Below are positions 1-8,977 of a stretch of DNA of 64,000 bases, piece after piece; within the stretch, counting starts at the first letter, position 1, and each line of letters starts with the position of its first letter. Below the pieces are notes generated by a model. It searched no databases. It was given only the letters and a program-made list of their open reading frames with translations, and had not been told where the DNA came from. The stretch comes from Ruminiclostridium cellobioparum subsp. termitidis CT1112 (lineage in GTDB: Bacteria; Bacillota; Clostridia; Acetivibrionales; DSM-1351), in NCBI RefSeq assembly GCF_000350485.1, contig NZ_AORV01000054.1:1-64000 (forward strand). Direction: 5' to 3'. A program made the position numbers and the translations under genes.

Positions 1-1159
1 GATATTCTTTATTCATTAATTCTTGAAAAGTTCTTATTTGATTGAGAATCATCGTGCCCACAACGTCTTTAAATCTTTGCGGCGGTATTAATCCATTGTA
101 AATTGTTCTTTCAAACAGTTTCTCTACACATTCATTCACTTTTTCTCCCTGCAATTGCCGGATTGCTATCATGAGCTCTTTTTCTTCTTTGAGCACGTTT
201 GTCTGAGATACATTGTTTTCATCACTGATTTGAGAAAAAGAAATAATACTGTCTTTTTCAAAATAAAACCTGTAGCTTAAAGCTGTAACAGCTTGCATAT
301 ACGCTCTTCTAATCTGGTCAAATATATTATCGTTCTCATCACTAAGCCCTATCGTAATTTTAATTCCATAGCTTAATTTTACATGCTCGATTAATTCATT
401 AAATATATTCAGTTTTTCTGAAAAATGAAATTCAATCTCTTTAGATACATTTAAAATTGTAATCATTATTTGTTCATCACTATGAAGAAAAAAAGAAAGT
501 GAATGTCCCAAAGAATTCAGGGCCTCTTTCATCCAATATTTAATGCTTTGTTTGATTTCCTCTTTTTCTTCAGGGTCATAATTTTCATCTTTATTTTTGC
601 TCCCTTCAATTTCACAGGCAATAATTGCACCTTTTCCTTTAAAAGGGAAAATCTGCGATATTTCCTTTAATTCATTTTCGTTTAACCCTTTATTCACCCA
701 TTTATTAAGCTGCATTTCAAGGTATACAGGCAAAGTATTTTTAAGCTGGGCTTCCAATTGCTTTTTCTCCAGTAGCGTTCTCCGTTCAAGTTTGATCCTG
801 TCTTCTACCTTTCCGAGCATTACAGCAATTCCTTCACTGTCAATGGGTTTTAGTAAATAATCAAAGGCGCCAAGAGCTATAGCTTTTTGGGCATACTCAA
901 AATGGGCATAAGCACTCAGGATTATGACTTTTATATCTTTCTTCAATGCCATAACCCTTTTTGTCAGTTCCAATCCATCCATAATCGGCATTTTTACATC
1001 TGTAATAAGGATTTCAATATCGTTGGATAGAATGAATTCTAACGCCTCTTGCCCATTTTTTGCTCCGTTTACATTATAATCTGGTCTGAATTGTTTGATT
1101 AAATTAATAAGGCCTTTTCTATGTTTTGGTTCATCGTCAACCACTAAAGTGCTATACAA
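1..1159 (-). CDS. YesN/AraC-type response regulator, 3' end cut by the window edge
   Basis: The reading frame is open from the left edge to a TTG start at 1159, preceded by an AGGGGTGAT-like ribosome site about seven bases upstream; an in-frame GTG at 1171 is less well spaced. The first ~120 residues form a receiver: VVDDEP acidic pocket, phosphoacceptor Asp in LITDVKMPIMDG, and KP in YLLKPID. The next ~260 residues are a helical linker (FPFKGKGAIIACEIEGS onward) as seen between receiver and HTH in YesN-like regulators. The expected C-terminal AraC-type DNA-binding domain would lie beyond the window, so the family call rests on the receiver plus long linker. In the family, a partner sensor kinase controls sugar or cell-envelope genes; no partner is visible here. 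Confidence 0.75.
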   Translation of the reverse strand, partial: MYSTLVVDDEPKHRKGLINLIKQFRPDYNVNGAKNGQEALEFILSNDIEILITDVKMPIMDGLELTKRVMALKKDIKVIILSAYAHFEYAQKAIALGAFDYLLKPIDSEGIAVMLGKVEDRIKLERRTLLEKKQLEAQLKNTLPVYLEMQLNKWVNKGLNENELKEISQIFPFKGKGAIIACEIEGSKNKDENYDPEEKEEIKQSIKYWMKEALNSLGHSLSFFLHSDEQIMITILNVSKEIEFHFSEKLNIFNELIEHVKLSYGIKITIGLSDENDNIFDQIRRAYMQAVTALSYRFYFEKDSIISFSQISDENNVSQTNVLKEEKELMIAIRQLQGEKVNECVEKLFERTIYNGLIPPQRFKDVVGTMILNQIRTFQELMNKEY

Positions 1160-1672
1160 AGAATAGATCACCCCTATTATTGTTTGATTTAAATAAAATA
1201 TTCGACAAAATTTTATTTTAACCTTCATATTATGCGGTGGATAATCTGTTGAATGGTGGACTAATCGATATAACATGGTGAACTTTATCATCGTAGAAAG
1301 CTATTTACAGAAAAACTTTCACACTCAGGGGTGCTTTTATTTTTATATTACCTACTTTCTCCTCTGCTGTCTGCCCTTAATAATAAATGGATAAATTTAT
1401 GTTTTTGCAGGAAAGTACCCATCCGGTAATATTCAACAATTTGTTTACTGTGTATGCCCTATGAAATGAATAGAAGGTAGTAAATGAAGTGTTAAAGATT
1501 ATTCTAAAAAAGACCTCTGGAAATCATCCAAAGGCCTCTTCATCAAGTTATTTTCACTTTTTTCTCAAAATGATTAGACTGTCAAGGTCAATAACAGCTT
1601 TTGTAAACCTTAAAAAGTCTAGACCTAATGGTTTACACAGAAAATTACTCTGTATTACCTTTACATTTTAGA
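1160..1672. other. Intergenic region, 513 bp
   Basis: This stretch lies between the divergently ordered start of the response regulator and the end of the LRR protein. Apart from the terminator at 1506-1540 I see only A+T-rich sequence. A 60-codon plus-strand frame at 1489-1671 runs through the terminator, has no ribosome site and is not supported. Confidence 0.5.
1506..1540 (-). terminator. Rho-independent terminator downstream of the LRR protein gene
   Basis: Read on the minus strand, GGCCTTTGG and CCAGAGGTC form a 9-bp stem with two G-T pairs around a 7-base loop, followed directly by TTTTTT. It lies about 130 bases past the stop of the LRR gene. Confidence 0.65.
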
Positions 1673-3496
1673 TTATTGCCCTGGTGTTAATTCACCGGCT
1701 GCTTTAACTTCGAAAGGTATCTGATGTGCAAACGAGTATCTATCGGCATAGGAACCCCATGAACCATAGAGCGTCAAATTATAGCAGTCACTAAATGCAA
1801 AACCGCTCATATCTGTCATACTGTCCGGAACCATCACACTCACTAAACTGCCGCAATTATAAAATGCAAAATCTGCAATACTTTTCGTGCCCTCTTCAAT
1901 AATTACTTTTTCTAACCCTGTACATTCAGCAAACGCATACTCTCCAATGCTCTTAACATTCTTGGGAATAGTTACGCTTTTTAAACTGCTGCATAATTTA
2001 AACGCTCCATCGCTTATCTCTGTAATACTGCTTGGAATCACCACTCCGGTCAAGTTTTGGCAATTTAAAAAGGCACCAACACTAATACTTTTGATATTGT
2101 CCGGAATAATTACCTCACCGCCCTTGCCCTTGTATCGCACTAATATACCATCTCCAGCCACAACAAAATCGCCCTGATAATTTTTTTGCCACGGAGTGTT
2201 TTCAAAAGCCAGTTTACCAATATAAGTAACACTCTTTGGGATAGTTATACTCTTTAAGTTTTCGCAGTTACTAAAAACATTATCTCCGATGAAGGTTACA
2301 CTGCCTGGAATTTTTACACTTTTTATTTGGGAGTTATAGTGGAATGCCTCATGGTAAATGCTTTTAACTCCATTAGGTATGGATACGGCACTTTCATTTC
2401 CGTTATAGCTCAATAATATATTGTCCCCTGCAATAACAAAAATATCTTTATTTTCGTATAACCACGGGACACCATCTAATGCATAATAGCCGATATTTGT
2501 AACACTCTTTGGTATTACCAGTTTTTTTAAACTGGAACAAAATTTAAATGCAAAATCCTCAATACTTGTAACACCATCGGGAATGGTTACACTCGTCAAA
2601 TCTGTGCAATCACTGAAGCACATCCATTCAATTTTGGTTACACCCTTTGGAATTACTATCTCTTTCAAACCGGAGCTCGCAAAGGCCTGACCTCCTATTC
2701 TTTCAATTCCGCTTGGAAGATTTATACTTTTTAAACTTTTGCAATCAGAAAACGCAAGGTTTTCAATACTTTTAAGACTGCTTGGAATTGTTACGCTTTT
2801 CAGATTGGTGCAAGCAATAAAAGCATCATTTCCAATGGTTTTAACCCCCTCCGGGATAATTATGCTTTCCAGGCTTGTGCATCTATTAAACATATTGCTG
2901 CCTATGTTAATGGCATTTTGGGAAATCTTTATGCTTTCTAAATTTTCACAATTAGAGAAGACACATTCTCCAATATTTGTGACACTGTCCGGCATTATAA
3001 CACTTTTCAAACTACTGCATTCCGAAAATGCAAAATAAGCGATAAATTTTATTCCTTCCGGTATGGTTACTGCTTCATCCGTACCGTTATATTTCACTAA
3101 AACATTACCATTTGCCACGGTAAAATCACCTGGGATATCTTTAATCAATGGAGTATCCTTAAAAACATAAAGGCCAATGCTTATAACACTGTCCGGGATA
3201 TTTACGCTTGTCAGACTGGTACACCCTGAAAATGCACCTTGCCGGATGATCGTGACGCCGTCAGGAATCTTTATGCTGGTCACTTCCGTGTTGTTCTGAA
3301 ATGCATATACATCTATACCTGTAACTTCATCCGGGATAACTACGGCTCTGTCTGAGCCATAATAGCGTTTCAGCATACCGTCTTGAATAAGAAAATCGTC
3401 ATCCCCCTGCGCCTGAGCAGGAAGTGCTGGTATGACAGCCAGTATGACTAAAAAAAAGAAACTGATTATAATTTTTTTTGCATTTAATGATTTCAT
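1673..3496 (-). CDS. Secreted BspA-type leucine-rich repeat protein
   Basis: A 607-residue protein with a signal peptide (KK start, hydrophobic core about residues 8-25, ALPAQAQ cleavage region). The rest is built of LRR_5 (BspA/TpLRR) repeats of about 23 residues, pattern LKSVTIPxSVTxIGxxAFxxCxx. The array is broken by four copies of a different unit, roughly at 34-58, 123-148, 351-377 and 442-468, of the form DFxVAxGxxLVxYxGxxxxVxIPxxI. No LPXTG, dockerin or S-layer motif is visible at the C terminus (ends AAGELTPGQ), so the protein is probably released or held non-covalently. BspA-type proteins bind host or polymer surfaces in some bacteria; here the ligand is unknown. It appears to be a single-gene unit with its own terminator. 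Confidence 0.85.
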   Translation of the reverse strand: MKSLNAKKIIISFFFLVILAVIPALPAQAQGDDDFLIQDGMLKRYYGSDRAVVIPDEVTGIDVYAFQNNTEVTSIKIPDGVTIIRQGAFSGCTSLTSVNIPDSVISIGLYVFKDTPLIKDIPGDFTVANGNVLVKYNGTDEAVTIPEGIKFIAYFAFSECSSLKSVIMPDSVTNIGECVFSNCENLESIKISQNAINIGSNMFNRCTSLESIIIPEGVKTIGNDAFIACTNLKSVTIPSSLKSIENLAFSDCKSLKSINLPSGIERIGGQAFASSGLKEIVIPKGVTKIEWMCFSDCTDLTSVTIPDGVTSIEDFAFKFCSSLKKLVIPKSVTNIGYYALDGVPWLYENKDIFVIAGDNILLSYNGNESAVSIPNGVKSIYHEAFHYNSQIKSVKIPGSVTFIGDNVFSNCENLKSITIPKSVTYIGKLAFENTPWQKNYQGDFVVAGDGILVRYKGKGGEVIIPDNIKSISVGAFLNCQNLTGVVIPSSITEISDGAFKLCSSLKSVTIPKNVKSIGEYAFAECTGLEKVIIEEGTKSIADFAFYNCGSLVSVMVPDSMTDMSGFAFSDCYNLTLYGSWGSYADRYSFAHQIPFEVKAAGELTPGQ

Positions 3497-3632
3497 TGTT
3501 TTTTCCCTTTTATATACAATTTTTGCTATAATTCGAAATTAATTAGATGATACCATATTTTTGTGGAAAATTCTACATAAATTTTGTTTGAAAATGTGGG
3601 CATGTCATTAATTAATTGACTTTTAGGGTTCC

Positions 3633-4412
3633 CTATTTTCTCTGCTGTCTGCCCTGATCGTCGATATAATAATTATCTTTCATTATCAGCTCCGATACCG
3701 GAACAAAATCAAGTCCTTTGGCCTTGAGCTGGGAAATGATCTGAGGCAGCAGCTCTACGGTATATTGGGTATCATTGTGAAAAAGTATGATTGAACCGGG
3801 TTTTGTTCTTTTCATGATCCTCTCCAGAATAGCCTGCCTGCTCATTTCCTTTTTCCAGTCCAGGCTGTCAACATTCCACTGAATAGGATAGCTCCCCAAT
3901 TCATTGCAGGTTTCAATAACGGTATTGTTATAATCACCATATGGCGGTCTGAATAATATGACCTTGGTACCGGATATTTCCCCAAGTTTCTGATTGCACA
4001 GTTCAATTTCGGATCTGCACTTTTCCTTGCCGATAGTGCTCATTCTTAAATGAGAATAGCCGTGGTTGGCCACATCATGTCCGTCGTTTGCAATAAGTTT
4101 TACCGCATCGGGATATTTTTCACCCCACTGTCCCACCATAAAAAAACTGGCCCTGACATTCTCCTTTTTCAGTATTTCCAATATTGTAGGTATATCACCG
4201 GCCCCCCAGGCACAGTCAAAGGTTATTGAAACCAGGTTTCTATCTGTTTCCACACTATAAATAGGAAGCACTCTCTGGTTGCTGAAAACATTTATAGAGT
4301 TAAAAACTCCTGAACGTCCTATAGTTATAAATAACGCTATAAGTCCCATTCCAATCACCAAAATAAATAAGTAACTCGAAAACCTCTTCCGGTTTATAAT
4401 AATAAACTTCAT
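3633..4412 (-). CDS. Membrane-anchored polysaccharide deacetylase, PdaB-like
   Basis: A 259-residue NodB-homology (carbohydrate esterase 4) protein with one N-terminal membrane segment at about 12-33 and the catalytic domain outside. Motif 1 is TFDCAWG, the divergent form seen in the sporulation protein PdaB rather than the usual TFDDG; motif 2 is HGYSH (metal-binding histidines), motif 3 RPPYGDYN, and LFHND carries the late catalytic histidine. Such enzymes remove N-acetyl groups from peptidoglycan or related glycans; PdaB acts in spore cortex formation. The close fit of motif 1 makes a sporulation role likely but other CE4 roles are possible. The ribosome site AAGGAG lies inside the inverted repeat at 4418-4473. 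Confidence 0.8.
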   Translation of the reverse strand: MKFIIINRKRFSSYLFILVIGMGLIALFITIGRSGVFNSINVFSNQRVLPIYSVETDRNLVSITFDCAWGAGDIPTILEILKKENVRASFFMVGQWGEKYPDAVKLIANDGHDVANHGYSHLRMSTIGKEKCRSEIELCNQKLGEISGTKVILFRPPYGDYNNTVIETCNELGSYPIQWNVDSLDWKKEMSRQAILERIMKRTKPGSIILFHNDTQYTVELLPQIISQLKAKGLDFVPVSELIMKDNYYIDDQGRQQRK

Positions 4413-4417
4413 TATAA

Positions 4418-4473
4418 AACTCCTTAAATAATAAAATATTTATAATATATAATATTTTATTATTTAAGGAGTT
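4418..4473 (-). repeat. Perfect 23-bp inverted repeat enclosing the ribosome site of the PdaB-like gene
   Basis: Arms 4418-4440 and 4451-4473 are exact reverse complements separated by 10 bases. In the minus-strand transcript the 3' arm carries AAGGAG, five to six bases before the ATG at 4412, and the 5' arm carries its complement CTCCTT. Any message starting upstream of 4473 would therefore fold its own ribosome site into a 23-bp stem. There is no T-run after the stem, so it is not an ordinary terminator. Confidence 0.8.
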
Positions 4474-4525
4474 ATGTTAGTAGTACAACAATGCAATGGA
4501 ATCTACTGTTAATCATGTATTAATT

Positions 4526-4783
4526 TTAGTTGAGCATTTTACTGTATTTCTTCCATTTCCAGTTTCCAAAGATAATTGATACGAAACTAAACATAACAAT
4601 ATTAATCATGACATTGGTTATAAACCGACTAAAAGTATAATCACTATTAAAGAAAATTCTGAATACCGGTAAAACAACTCCCAGTGGTAAGGCAACAGTT
4701 ATAATCCAATGAAACAGTATGTATTTGAATTTACCTTGTTCCCTAATTTTTATCCATTGTTCCTTTGTTATATCAATTTGCAT
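4526..4783 (-). CDS. Small two-segment membrane protein of unknown function
   Basis: I choose the ATG at 4783 (protein begins MQIDITKEQW, 85 residues) because AAGGATGG lies at good spacing before it; an upstream in-frame ATG at 4816 would add 11 residues with no better site. The protein has a charged N-terminal helix (about 1-20), a hydrophobic segment at about 24-45 and a second at about 58-75, then a short basic tail. I recognise no family. It is followed by the inverted repeat that precedes the PdaB-like gene; read-through from this gene would make that hairpin. Confidence 0.55.
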   Translation of the reverse strand: MQIDITKEQWIKIREQGKFKYILFHWIITVALPLGVVLPVFRIFFNSDYTFSRFITNVMINIVMFSFVSIIFGNWKWKKYSKMLN

Positions 4784-4935
4784 TTTTAGAACCATCCTTG
4801 TAAATTTTATAGCCACACCAAAATATTACTATATATTACAGTAAATTCATAGAGTGTATAATATTAATAATGGTATTTATAAATATGAGTTCTCTTTTCA
4901 AAACTATCATATCACTCCCTTCAGTTGTTTTAAAA

Positions 4936-5436
4936 TTAGCCCAAAAATACTTTTACATTTTTAAATATAATTTCTATTGTATTTCCCGTACTTAAAAGGA
5001 ACTCATGCATTAAATAATTTTTATTTTTTTCAGTTAATTCATCGTAACCGATATAACCCAAGTTATCATTAATATCTTCAAATTTTTGATTTTCAACTGA
5101 ATATTTAAAATTAATGTCCGTTACATTTTTATACTCAAATATAAGTATATTATCATCAATTGATATCTTTAAAGTCACACAAATTGATTTATTGGATCTT
5201 TTTGACTTATTGGACCTTTTTATAGGTGAGTAATTTACTGCTTCAAGAGATACTATCCTGCTATCATGAAGACTATATTGTTTATAAATTTCGTACACGT
5301 CAACAGGCAGCCTTGACTTTAGTCCTTCAAACTGTTTGTGGTACTCAGATACCGCATTGTCCCATAAATCTCTGGTTTCTTCATATTTTTTTTCATTTTG
5401 AATATCTGCCCATAACTTTTTAGTAAAATATTTCAT
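4936..5436 (-). CDS. Soluble protein resembling the DUF4085 family
   Basis: The start at 5436 gives MKYFTKKLW with CAGGAGG eight bases upstream; a longer frame to 5529 has no such site. The 166-residue product has no signal peptide or membrane segment. The N-terminal MKYFTKKLW...Q and the central HDSRI followed by beta-rich sequence look like the uncharacterised DUF4085 proteins of Firmicutes, in which a short helical part is followed by a beta domain. A lysine/serine/asparagine-rich insert (KRSNKSKRSNKS, with a tandem RSNKS-type repeat) is unusual. Function unknown; assignment is by memory of the family start and is moderate at best. Confidence 0.55.
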   Translation of the reverse strand: MKYFTKKLWADIQNEKKYEETRDLWDNAVSEYHKQFEGLKSRLPVDVYEIYKQYSLHDSRIVSLEAVNYSPIKRSNKSKRSNKSICVTLKISIDDNILIFEYKNVTDINFKYSVENQKFEDINDNLGYIGYDELTEKNKNYLMHEFLLSTGNTIEIIFKNVKVFLG

Positions 5437-5612
5437 ATGATTTGCTGCCTCCTGTTTAAGAATAACCAAAAACCAAATATGTATCCGTTCTGTTCCTCCT
5501 TTGAGGTAATACTGCCACACTCTAATCAATCTGTTTTCATATCAGTTGATATATGCATTTTGATATAGTATTATAAGTATGTAAAAATAACCATAACCTG
5601 AAAGGTATAAAT

Positions 5613-5846
5613 ATGAACAAACTTTTATCCGGTATCAGCTTAATGTTTTTTGGTATTATTCTCTTTTGTATTGCTCATATTCAAAGCAGTCATTTATATA
5701 TAAAACTTGGTTCCTGGAATACGCCTCCGGGAAAATATCTTACTTCAGTCATAGAAACAGGAGGATTACTACCCTTTATATCAGGATTATTTTTAATGTT
5801 CCTTGGCTTAATCTTTGTTTTATATGGAGCTCTTAGAAACAAATAG
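5613..5846 (+). CDS. Small membrane protein, plus strand
   Basis: A 77-residue protein with a GAAAGGT ribosome site before the ATG. Two hydrophobic segments, about 5-22 and 52-73, flank a polar loop (SSHLYIKLGSWNTPPGKYL) that should face outward or inward together. It is the only gene on the plus strand in the first 31 kb and lies between convergent and divergent minus-strand genes, so it has its own promoter. No family recognised. Confidence 0.5.
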   Translation: MNKLLSGISLMFFGIILFCIAHIQSSHLYIKLGSWNTPPGKYLTSVIETGGLLPFISGLFLMFLGLIFVLYGALRNK

Positions 5847-5902
5847 GCAGAAATAGGATATCTTTGTACAAACCATTATTTATCATACCATACCAGGAAA
5901 TC

Positions 5903-6952
5903 CTATTTTCCTGACCATTGAAAATCAGCCGGTTTCTCAAGCTTAGGATAACCGTCATTGGAACATTTATTGGGCATAATCCTTTCATACTTATCTTTTT
6001 CACAGTTGTATACCGCATAACCGGACTGCCACTTTTCCATATCTTCGGCAAAATAATATGAAAGCAATACCTTTTTGCTGTCGGGACTCCATTCAAGGAA
6101 GCGCACCGATGGATCAGACCGTTGATAACCGCCTATTTTGTAGCCAAACTTCCCACTATTTTCTCCAAGGTATGAAAACAACTCTTGTTTATTTGCAGTC
6201 AAAGTAGCTAATTTTAATATAACAGTGTTTGACCATAGCCGGCCGCCATCGCCAACCGCCAACCTGGACCCATCAGGACTCCAATGTATATAGCCCGCTA
6301 CACCTCCATCTCCTCCAACACTTACAAGCTGCAAAACCATTGATATTTGCCTGGTTTCTCCGGAATATACCCATAATTTTCCATCATTGAAACGCGTATT
6401 TAAAAAAGAACAAAATGCCACATCTTTGCCATTGGGAGAATGGACAAATTCAGGACCTGAAAATGTTTCAGACAATATCTCCGTGGAAAATTCAGCTGCC
6501 TCCCGCACTTGTTGAACAGGATCATTCAGCAATGGCTTCAGAGCTCTGATAATATCAGGTTTTCTTGCATCCCAATAATAATCAAATGCTTTGTATGCGC
6601 ACGACCATCGAACGTATGAATCCTTATGCTGCATACCTGCAATGTATAAAGGTAATAAGTCAGCATTCATGGGCATTTCACTAAAGCTAGCCTTGGAGCC
6701 GCCATAACTTTTAGCATAGTCATCCCAAAAGGAAACCAAATTAGTATTAGGTAACCCTTGTGATTTGGTTTCAAATACATCATTCGCTTGATTGTCGGAT
6801 ACGTAATTTATCTCTGACGACGCAACACCGGCCTGATTTACAGGATTCGCCAATGCGTCCGAATGACTTTCCAATACATTTTGATTTTGACAACCTGATA
6901 AACATAAAACAACAATTCCAATAATTGAAATTATAAATAGTCTCCGTTTCAT
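5903..6952 (-). CDS. Lipoprotein with HEAT-like helices and a WD40/TolB-type propeller part
   Basis: The start at 6952 (MKRRLF) follows GGGAGGAT. A lipobox LCLSGC at about residues 17-22 predicts a lipid-anchored extracellular protein of 349 residues. After a low-complexity linker, about 100-160 shows a HEAT-like helical pair (DSYVRWSCAYKAFDYYW; IIRALKPLLNDPVQQVREAAE). From about 170 the repeats EFVHSPNGKDVAF, IHWSPDGSRLAV and LEWSPDSKKVLL are the PD40/WD40-like blades of TolB-type propellers. Such propellers usually bind protein partners. No neighbour suggests which. Confidence 0.65.
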   Translation of the reverse strand: MKRRLFIISIIGIVVLCLSGCQNQNVLESHSDALANPVNQAGVASSEINYVSDNQANDVFETKSQGLPNTNLVSFWDDYAKSYGGSKASFSEMPMNADLLPLYIAGMQHKDSYVRWSCAYKAFDYYWDARKPDIIRALKPLLNDPVQQVREAAEFSTEILSETFSGPEFVHSPNGKDVAFCSFLNTRFNDGKLWVYSGETRQISMVLQLVSVGGDGGVAGYIHWSPDGSRLAVGDGGRLWSNTVILKLATLTANKQELFSYLGENSGKFGYKIGGYQRSDPSVRFLEWSPDSKKVLLSYYFAEDMEKWQSGYAVYNCEKDKYERIMPNKCSNDGYPKLEKPADFQWSGK

Positions 6953-7038
6953 TCTATCCTCCCAGAACACAAAAGTAACATTCCCATATCAGTAAAATGA
7001 GATTTGCTGCCTGTCACCGCATGTTAAATTTATAAAAA

Positions 7039-7497
7039 TTAATTTTCAATTGTATAAATTAATTTTGGGATTATACGTCCTTTTTTAAGAAGTGATTCTA
7101 CCTCCCCGCATAAAACAGCCCCCATTCCAATATAAAATTCCCTGGCCTGAGGACTGGTAACCAAGCTGAATTCTTTTATCCCACGACTCCTGCAATCCTT
7201 AATCAAGTGGTTCCAAAGCAGTTTTCCATAGCCTTTACCTATGTATTCAGGAGCAATATAGAAATACTCCAGGGAAGTTTCCCTCTCATCATTAATTACA
7301 CTGTAGAATCCGATTATATTATTATCTTCTTCTAAGATAATTGTTATATTATTATTTATAAATTCTTCACTTACACTATAAACAGCTCTGAACATATTCA
7401 TATATTCCGGATCATATCCCCAATAAGCTTCAGAATTAATTGCTAAATCCGTTAATATATTATGCTCGTATTCTTTAGCACTTCTAATTTTTATCAT
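7039..7497 (-). CDS. GNAT-family N-acetyltransferase
   Basis: A 152-residue single-domain GNAT protein. The acetyl-CoA binding segment is YIAPEYIGKGYGKLLWNHLI (motif A, with the Q/RxxGxG-type GKGYGK loop), followed by the beta-5/alpha-4 part SLVTSPQAREFYIGMGA. These enzymes move an acetyl group from acetyl-CoA to an amine; the substrate cannot be read from sequence. It is the first of three GNAT genes within 2.4 kb, but the three are not close copies of one another. Confidence 0.8.
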   Translation of the reverse strand: MIKIRSAKEYEHNILTDLAINSEAYWGYDPEYMNMFRAVYSVSEEFINNNITIILEEDNNIIGFYSVINDERETSLEYFYIAPEYIGKGYGKLLWNHLIKDCRSRGIKEFSLVTSPQAREFYIGMGAVLCGEVESLLKKGRIIPKLIYTIEN

Positions 7498-7577
7498 TTA
7501 CGAAAATCTCCCTTATAAATTAATATAATTCAAATCTCCATACTACTTCATTGAATTTATACTTAATTTATAAGTAT

Positions 7578-8054
7578 TCATAAATTCTTTTCAAATTCAA
7601 TCTCATGCATTATGGGAATATCATCCATTCCAAGCAGCGGTATTTGAGGTTTTATCTTTCTGGATTCCTGTATTGCATTTATATATAAACCCGTAAAATT
7701 AAAGCCTCGCCTTTGGTAAAACCGGATGGCATGCGTATTATCATTTGTTGTTATTAACCAAACCCTTTTGCATTTATGTGCTTTCGCTTCCTCAATTACT
7801 TTATCTATTAGCATTGACCCTATCCCCTGCTTTTCTATTAAACTATCAAGAGATACAATTTCACAATCCTCATTTTGGATATTGTATGTTATTAACCCCT
7901 TCAGTTTATCATCTTCAACAGCCACAAAGCCAGGTAAATATCCGGCATAATGTATTATTCCTTTAGTAACAATTACAGGACCGCCCCATTGCTCATTAAT
8001 TAAATTAATGACATCTTCCCTCGTCTTTATATCAATGGGCTTTACTTCAAACAT
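7578..8054 (-). CDS. GNAT-family N-acetyltransferase
   Basis: The start at 8054 (MFEVKPID) follows AGGAGGTTACAT, so the ten upstream in-frame residues are not used. The 158-residue protein has the GNAT core: ...IVSLDSLIEKQGIGSMLIDKVIEEA (motif A with QGIGS) and WLITTNDNTHAIRFYQRRGFN (motif B, NxxAxxFYxxxGF). The N-terminal part, with GGPVIVTKG and HYAGYLPGF, is like a group of uncharacterised clostridial acetyltransferases. Substrate unknown. Confidence 0.8.
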   Translation of the reverse strand: MFEVKPIDIKTREDVINLINEQWGGPVIVTKGIIHYAGYLPGFVAVEDDKLKGLITYNIQNEDCEIVSLDSLIEKQGIGSMLIDKVIEEAKAHKCKRVWLITTNDNTHAIRFYQRRGFNFTGLYINAIQESRKIKPQIPLLGMDDIPIMHEIEFEKNL

Positions 8055-8104
8055 ATGTAACCTCCTGTTTTGTGACACTATCAAATTTTCATTATAATCG
8101 TTTA

Positions 8105-8866
8105 TTAATGCTTGTTAAGCAAATTCCATATGATTAAGTCAGATGATATCGAAAAATATTCATTGGTCAGTGAATCCCATTCATCTTTGGAAACTTCTTT
8201 ATCTTCGTATATAAATACATCATAATCGTTACTTTCATTCAAGCCACTTTCATCGACGCTGTGATACTTTGAGAAATATACTCTTGAGATTTCATTTCCA
8301 TCGGAGTCCAAAACTAAATAATAATAGTTTATGTGAGTCGGTGCTGCACCATCGCGTTCATATAAGATTGCTCCGTTGTTTAATGGAGATTCATAATCGG
8401 GACCTTCATGCCACAAGACAATTTGTCCGTTAAGATATGTAAAAATAGCATAACTGCCACCAACTATAGGGCGCAGATGAAGTTCCGGTATTCCATCCCC
8501 GTTCATATCAAATAAGGCGTAATAAGTTTTTAAATCCGGCTCCAAAGAAATATCTTTAATATTAACGGCTCCATCACTTATCTCATGTTTTGAGTCTTGT
8601 GCTTTTATACTTCCTGCTAAGAAATTGTTATATGCTGCAAGCGCATCATTATATCCTGATGGTACATCATCAGATACCTGTGGAGAACTATTATCAGAAG
8701 GTTGGACAGGATTCGCCGTAACCATCGCACTTACACTTGGTGTGGATGATGCAGCCGTGGTCGACGGAGTGCTGACACTGTTTTGTCCGCAGGCGTAGAG
8801 AGCAAACAGAAATATAGATGAGAGCAAAAGGAAAAGGGTCTTCTTGAGAAAAAGGTTGTGTTTCAT
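8105..8866 (-). CDS. Lipoprotein with a calcium-loop-like DxNxDG motif
   Basis: A 253-residue protein with a lipobox-type N terminus (hydrophobic 10-24, then LYAC), a Ser/Thr/Pro-rich linker to about residue 65, and a globular C-terminal part. DMNGDGIPEL at about 121-130 is an EF-hand-like or FG-GAP-like calcium-binding loop, and LDSDGNEIS is a weaker second copy. Extracellular proteins with such a loop are common in clostridia; binding of calcium is an inference from D-x-N-x-D-G. Unknown role. Confidence 0.65.
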   Translation of the reverse strand: MKHNLFLKKTLFLLLSSIFLFALYACGQNSVSTPSTTAASSTPSVSAMVTANPVQPSDNSSPQVSDDVPSGYNDALAAYNNFLAGSIKAQDSKHEISDGAVNIKDISLEPDLKTYYALFDMNGDGIPELHLRPIVGGSYAIFTYLNGQIVLWHEGPDYESPLNNGAILYERDGAAPTHINYYYLVLDSDGNEISRVYFSKYHSVDESGLNESNDYDVFIYEDKEVSKDEWDSLTNEYFSISSDLIIWNLLNKH

Positions 8867-8977
8867 GACGGCCTCCTAAGTTTTTTTGTTTTACTATATA
8901 TAATTCAAGTGTCAAAAATACTTTTTAAAAATTTGTTCATTTTGTGCAAAAAATCGGACTTTTGACCTCTAGTCATA

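Noticed and set aside
1489-1671. 60-codon plus-strand frame
   Set aside because: It runs through the terminator of the opposite gene, has no ribosome site and low-complexity serine/phenylalanine-rich product.
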